Assembly: GCA_017620055.1 (NCBI GenBank)
Contig: JAFZRD010000068.1
Span: forward strand, 1 to 8,905
Direction of reading: 5' to 3'
DNA: 8,905 nucleotides
DNA from: Lachnospiraceae bacterium
GTDB lineage: Bacteria > Bacillota_A > Clostridia > Lachnospirales > Lachnospiraceae
This document shows, piece by piece, positions 6,722-8,905 of this stretch. The notes under the pieces are model-generated. The model had not been told where the DNA came from and searched no databases. It saw only the letters and a program-made list of their open reading frames with translations. The position numbers were made by a program, and so were the translations under genes. Within the stretch, counting starts at the first letter, position 1, and each line of letters opens with the position of its first letter.

Positions 6722-8113
6722 TTATTTATTCTTAAGGAAATCCGGTATCTTGATCGATTTGGCCTCAACCTTGCTCTCAAGAGGAGCCGTGGGTCTTGAT
6801 ATTCCGGATAAAGAACTTACTGTACGCTGTGTGGGCTGCGAAGGAGTCGGAATACCCGGCTGAACCTGCCCTCCCATCTGCTGCGGGGGCATTGCTCCGG
6901 TCATCGCGGGTGCTCCCGCGGGACTGCTCATTACAGGAGTTGCGTTCGGTGTGAATCCTGCTCCCGTCTGATTACCGTACATGGGCTGAGGCATATTGGG
7001 CATCATACCGCCCATCATCTGAGGCTGCATCTGTCCGATACCGTTCATGCCACCCATATTACCGGGCATACCCGGATTACCCATGTTCATCCCCGGCATA
7101 CCCTGCTGGGGTCTTCTTGCATATCTTGCGCCGGGCTGTACCGACGGCTGAGCCTTGACTGCATTCTCATCGATACCCGTTGCAAATACGGTGACCGTAC
7201 ATGTGTCGGTATCTCTGGAATCGTCTCTTGCACCCATTATCAGATTGACTTCATCACCCGTGATATCCCTTACATATTCAACAGCGTCATATGCATCGTA
7301 AAGTGAGATGTCACCGGATATATTGACGATTAGATCGCTCGCGCCCTGTATCGTCGTCTCAAGGAGAGGCGAGTTGACCGCAAGTTTGACTGCCTCGACC
7401 GCCTTGTCATCTCCGCTTGCCATTCCGATGCCGAGATGGGCAATGCCCTTATCCTGCATTACGGTACGTACATCCGCGAAGTCAAGGTTGATCAGCGAAG
7501 GCACATTGATAAGATCGGTGATACCGCGTACACCCTGCTGGAGTACTTCATCGGCCTTCTTGAGGGCGTCGGCCATGCTGGTTCTTCTGTCTACTATATC
7601 AAGGAGCTTATCGTTGGGAATGACGATAAGTGTGTCAACGTTCTGTTTGAGCTTCTCTATTCCGCCGATCGCGTTCTCCATACGCTTTCTCGCTTCGAAT
7701 CTGAAAGGCTTCGTAACGATACCTACGGTAAGAGCACCCTGCTCCTTCGCGATCTTGGCGATAACGGGTGCCGCGCCTGTACCTGTTCCGCCACCCATAC
7801 CGCATGTGACGAACACCATGTGTGCACCCTTGATGGCTGTTGCTATAGTCTCCGCCGATTCCTCGGCGGCTTTCTCTCCGATCTCGGGGACCGCTCCGGC
7901 ACCAAGACCCTGTGTGAGCTTCTCTCCGATCTGTAACAGTCTGTGTGAATTGCACATCTTAAGTGCCTGGCTGTCGGTATTGACCCCCAGGAACTCGACT
8001 CCGGCAATATTCTCTTCGACCATACGGTTGACCGCATTATTACCGGCCCCGCCGACCCCAACGACGAGAATTCTTGCTGCAGCTTCTACTTCATTGTTTT
8101 TAATCTCCAGCAC
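6722..8113 (-). CDS. ftsZ: Cell division GTPase FtsZ
   Basis: FtsZ is a tubulin-like GTPase that polymerises at midcell into the Z-ring and recruits the division machinery. The 463-residue product has the N-terminal [13 protein letters not shown] (19-31), the tubulin signature [10 protein letters not shown] (107-116), the T5-region PNDKLL (166-171) and the T7 synergy loop NLDFAD (209-214) with catalytic D211 and D214. The globular core ends near residue 318. A linker of about 130 residues follows and is unusually rich in Met, Gly, Pro and Gln. The chain ends in the conserved C-terminal peptide [10 protein letters not shown], which binds partners such as FtsA, SepF or ZapA-type proteins. The start is GTG 8113, fixed by AAGGAGGA seven bases upstream. 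The gene follows divIB/ftsQ, with no ftsA between them, and precedes nrdR. All catalytic motifs are intact. Confidence 0.98.
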   Translation of the reverse strand: MLEIKNNEVEAAARILVVGVGGAGNNAVNRMVEENIAGVEFLGVNTDSQALKMCNSHRLLQIGEKLTQGLGAGAVPEIGEKAAEESAETIATAIKGAHMVFVTCGMGGGTGTGAAPVIAKIAKEQGALTVGIVTKPFRFEARKRMENAIGGIEKLKQNVDTLIVIPNDKLLDIVDRRTSMADALKKADEVLQQGVRGITDLINVPSLINLDFADVRTVMQDKGIAHLGIGMASGDDKAVEAVKLAVNSPLLETTIQGASDLIVNISGDISLYDAYDAVEYVRDITGDEVNLIMGARDDSRDTDTCTVTVFATGIDENAVKAQPSVQPGARYARRPQQGMPGMNMGNPGMPGNMGGMNGIGQMQPQMMGGMMPNMPQPMYGNQTGAGFTPNATPVMSSPAGAPAMTGAMPPQQMGGQVQPGIPTPSQPTQRTVSSLSGISRPTAPLESKVEAKSIKIPDFLKNK

Positions 8114-8120
8114 GTCTGAC

Positions 8121-8128
8121 TCCTCCTT
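8121..8128 (-). promoter_or_regulatory. Strong ribosome binding site fixing the ftsZ GTG start
   Basis: Minus-strand AAGGAGGA, an almost perfect anti-16S match, lies seven bases before GTG 8113. This pairing of a weak start codon with a strong site supports GTG as the real start; the next in-frame ATG (residue 31) would delete the nucleotide-binding GVGGAGNN motif. Confidence 0.9.
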
Positions 8129-8188
8129 ACAATCACTAAACTATCCCTCATATTTATTACTTGTGTCTGAAAATTTCACAACCACAAT

Positions 8189-8213
8189 TTGTTACGTCAA
8201 CAATATTACGTAA
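8189..8213. repeat. Small dyads in the ftsZ leader
   Basis: Two overlapping symmetric elements sit between the candidate promoter and the ftsZ ribosome binding site. TTGTT-N5-AACAA spans 8189-8203. TTACGT (8192-8197) is repeated inverted as ACGTAA (8208-8213), the second copy being part of the palindrome TTACGTAA (8206-8213). A minus-strand TTGACG (8195-8200) also falls here and could be a second -35 box, but no good -10 follows at 16-18 bases. The elements could be an operator; chance is not excluded. Confidence 0.3.
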
Positions 8214-8227
8214 ACCCATACAAACAT

Positions 8228-8256
8228 ATAATATATATATTTTTTTAATTATTCAA
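8228..8256 (-). promoter_or_regulatory. Candidate sigma-A promoter for ftsZ-nrdR
   Basis: Minus-strand TTGAAT (8251-8256), a 17-base A/T-only spacer and TATTAT (8228-8233), in the gap after divIB/ftsQ. The predicted start near 8221 would give an ftsZ leader of about 108 bases. The run of alternating A/T over the -10 allows several registers, so the exact box is uncertain. The 8114-8275 gap holds no terminator hairpin, so read-through from divIB is also possible. Confidence 0.5.
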
Positions 8257-8275
8257 CACTTTTTTTTATTTTTCT

Positions 8276-8905
8276 TCAATTTTTTTCTTCTTTTGCGTCT
8301 TCTTCACTCTCTTCGCTCTCGCCTTCCGCCGGCTCGGGTTCTTCTTCCTTGTCTTTGTCAAACGAGAAATTGACTTCCTCACCGACATAGTTTTCCATAT
8401 GAAGAACCCCTGAATATCCTTTCAGCTGCGGAAGGAGCAGATGCATCTCATTGATCTTCTCATCGATATAATCATCCGTTCCGAGCGACACTCTCGCATC
8501 CCCGAAGTACAGGGTGATCTTCTCATCCGAATCGAATGCTATCCTGTCCGTTGTGATCTCATACTTTCCGAGAAGCTGTGTTACATTCAGTATCGTAAGG
8601 AAAACCGACGGATCCCTTACCGGGAGCGGTTCGTGCAGAACAACATGATCGTATGACAGTCCCGTCACAAACGGGATACCGTCTATGACCCTGTTCGAAC
8701 TTTCGACGACGATACCGTCCTTGTCAAAATACATATAATGCCCGAGGTATTCAACGAAACCCGCGACGGCTTTTTCATAAACGTTTATACGGACGGAATT
8801 GGCATTTACTATGTCAACATCCATCTTCTCAATGAACGGGATATCCTCGATACTCCTGTTACGGTATATGGCCGAGAGTATAAGAGAATTGTACAGGTAA
8901 GGTCC
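8276..8905 (-). CDS. ftsQ: Cell division protein DivIB/FtsQ, 5' end outside window
   Basis: The minus-strand frame is open from the window edge to TGA 8276-8278, giving 209 visible residues. DivIB/FtsQ is a single-pass membrane protein whose extracytoplasmic POTRA and beta domains bind FtsL/DivIC and FtsB to scaffold and activate septal wall synthesis. An ATG at 8824 is not the true start: the preceding 27 codons (GPYLYNSLILSAIYRNRS, then IEDIPFIEKM) match the POTRA part of the family. They lead into VRINVYEKAVAGFVEY and MYFDKDGIVVESS, the classic VR-YEK and D--G-V signatures. The later core includes GIPFVTGL, VTQLLGKYE, ITLYFGDARVSLG and SGVLHMENY. The cytoplasmic N-terminus and membrane helix lie outside the window. 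The last 27 residues are an acidic tail with 15 D/E. It lies directly upstream of ftsZ in the same direction. The assignment rests on recognised family motifs; the missing start makes total length unknown. Confidence 0.9.
   Translation of the reverse strand, partial: GPYLYNSLILSAIYRNRSIEDIPFIEKMDVDIVNANSVRINVYEKAVAGFVEYLGHYMYFDKDGIVVESSNRVIDGIPFVTGLSYDHVVLHEPLPVRDPSVFLTILNVTQLLGKYEITTDRIAFDSDEKITLYFGDARVSLGTDDYIDEKINEMHLLLPQLKGYSGVLHMENYVGEEVNFSFDKDKEEEPEPAEGESEESEEDAKEEKN

Noticed and set aside
7308..8213. Plus-strand open frame of 301 codons, rich in Ser, Pro, Ala and Leu
   Set aside because: It is the antisense of the FtsZ GTPase core; its composition is what the complement of Gly/Ala/Asp-rich coding DNA gives.
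8241..8290. T-rich plus-strand stretch as a terminator
   Set aside because: No hairpin precedes it on the plus strand and there is no plus-strand gene to terminate. On the minus strand it is A-rich and includes the lysine/glutamate codons of the DivIB tail.
8276..8824. A complete 182-residue protein starting at ATG 8824
   Set aside because: The frame is open upstream to the window edge and the upstream codons match the POTRA region of DivIB/FtsQ, so this is an internal Met of a truncated gene.

Overview
The window is an ordinary chromosomal stretch of a Gram-positive, Clostridia-type bacterium, most likely a member of the Lachnospiraceae. The evidence is the protein-level character of the genes (DivIB/FtsQ followed directly by ftsZ and nrdR with no ftsA between them, and a fused two-domain oligopeptide ABC ATPase), strong AGGAGG-type ribosome binding sites, and moderate GC coding DNA with AT-rich gaps. 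The family-level placement is inference. All eight genes lie on the minus strand, so transcription runs from high to low coordinates. No gap exceeds 165 bases, and I see no tRNA, rRNA, mobile element, CRISPR array or phage sequence.

From the right edge: the 3' part of a cell-division gene, divIB/ftsQ (8905-8276, its start lies outside the window), with a very acidic C-terminal tail. A 162-base AT-rich gap follows, with a sigma-A-like promoter, two small dyads and a strong ribosome binding site. Next is ftsZ (8113-6722, GTG start), with a methionine-, glycine- and proline-rich linker, and 17 bases further on nrdR (6704-6255), the zinc-finger/ATP-cone repressor of ribonucleotide reductase genes. 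A 10-bp perfect hairpin with a short T-run ends that block.

The middle is a complete peptide-type ABC importer operon in classical order: lipoprotein binding protein (6160-4640), OppB/DppB-like permease (4632-3691), OppC/DppC-like permease (3688-2876) and a single fused DppD-DppF-like ATPase (2883-1330). Spacings of 7, 2 and -8 bases indicate one translationally coupled transcript. Together they would capture an oligopeptide or similar solute outside the membrane and import it using ATP; the substrate cannot be read from the sequence.

The left part holds an unrecognised 126-residue protein (1200-820) with a convincing extended -10 promoter, then a strong intrinsic terminator, then the 5' part of a DMT/EamA-family membrane transporter (756 to the window edge). 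The most curious spot is this last junction: the terminator overlaps a plausible promoter whose -10 box ends only 7 bases before the transporter ATG, and no Shine-Dalgarno sequence sits at a normal distance. This suggests a leaderless transcript.

I found no clearly novel multi-gene system. The findings below are local regulatory or protein-architecture oddities.
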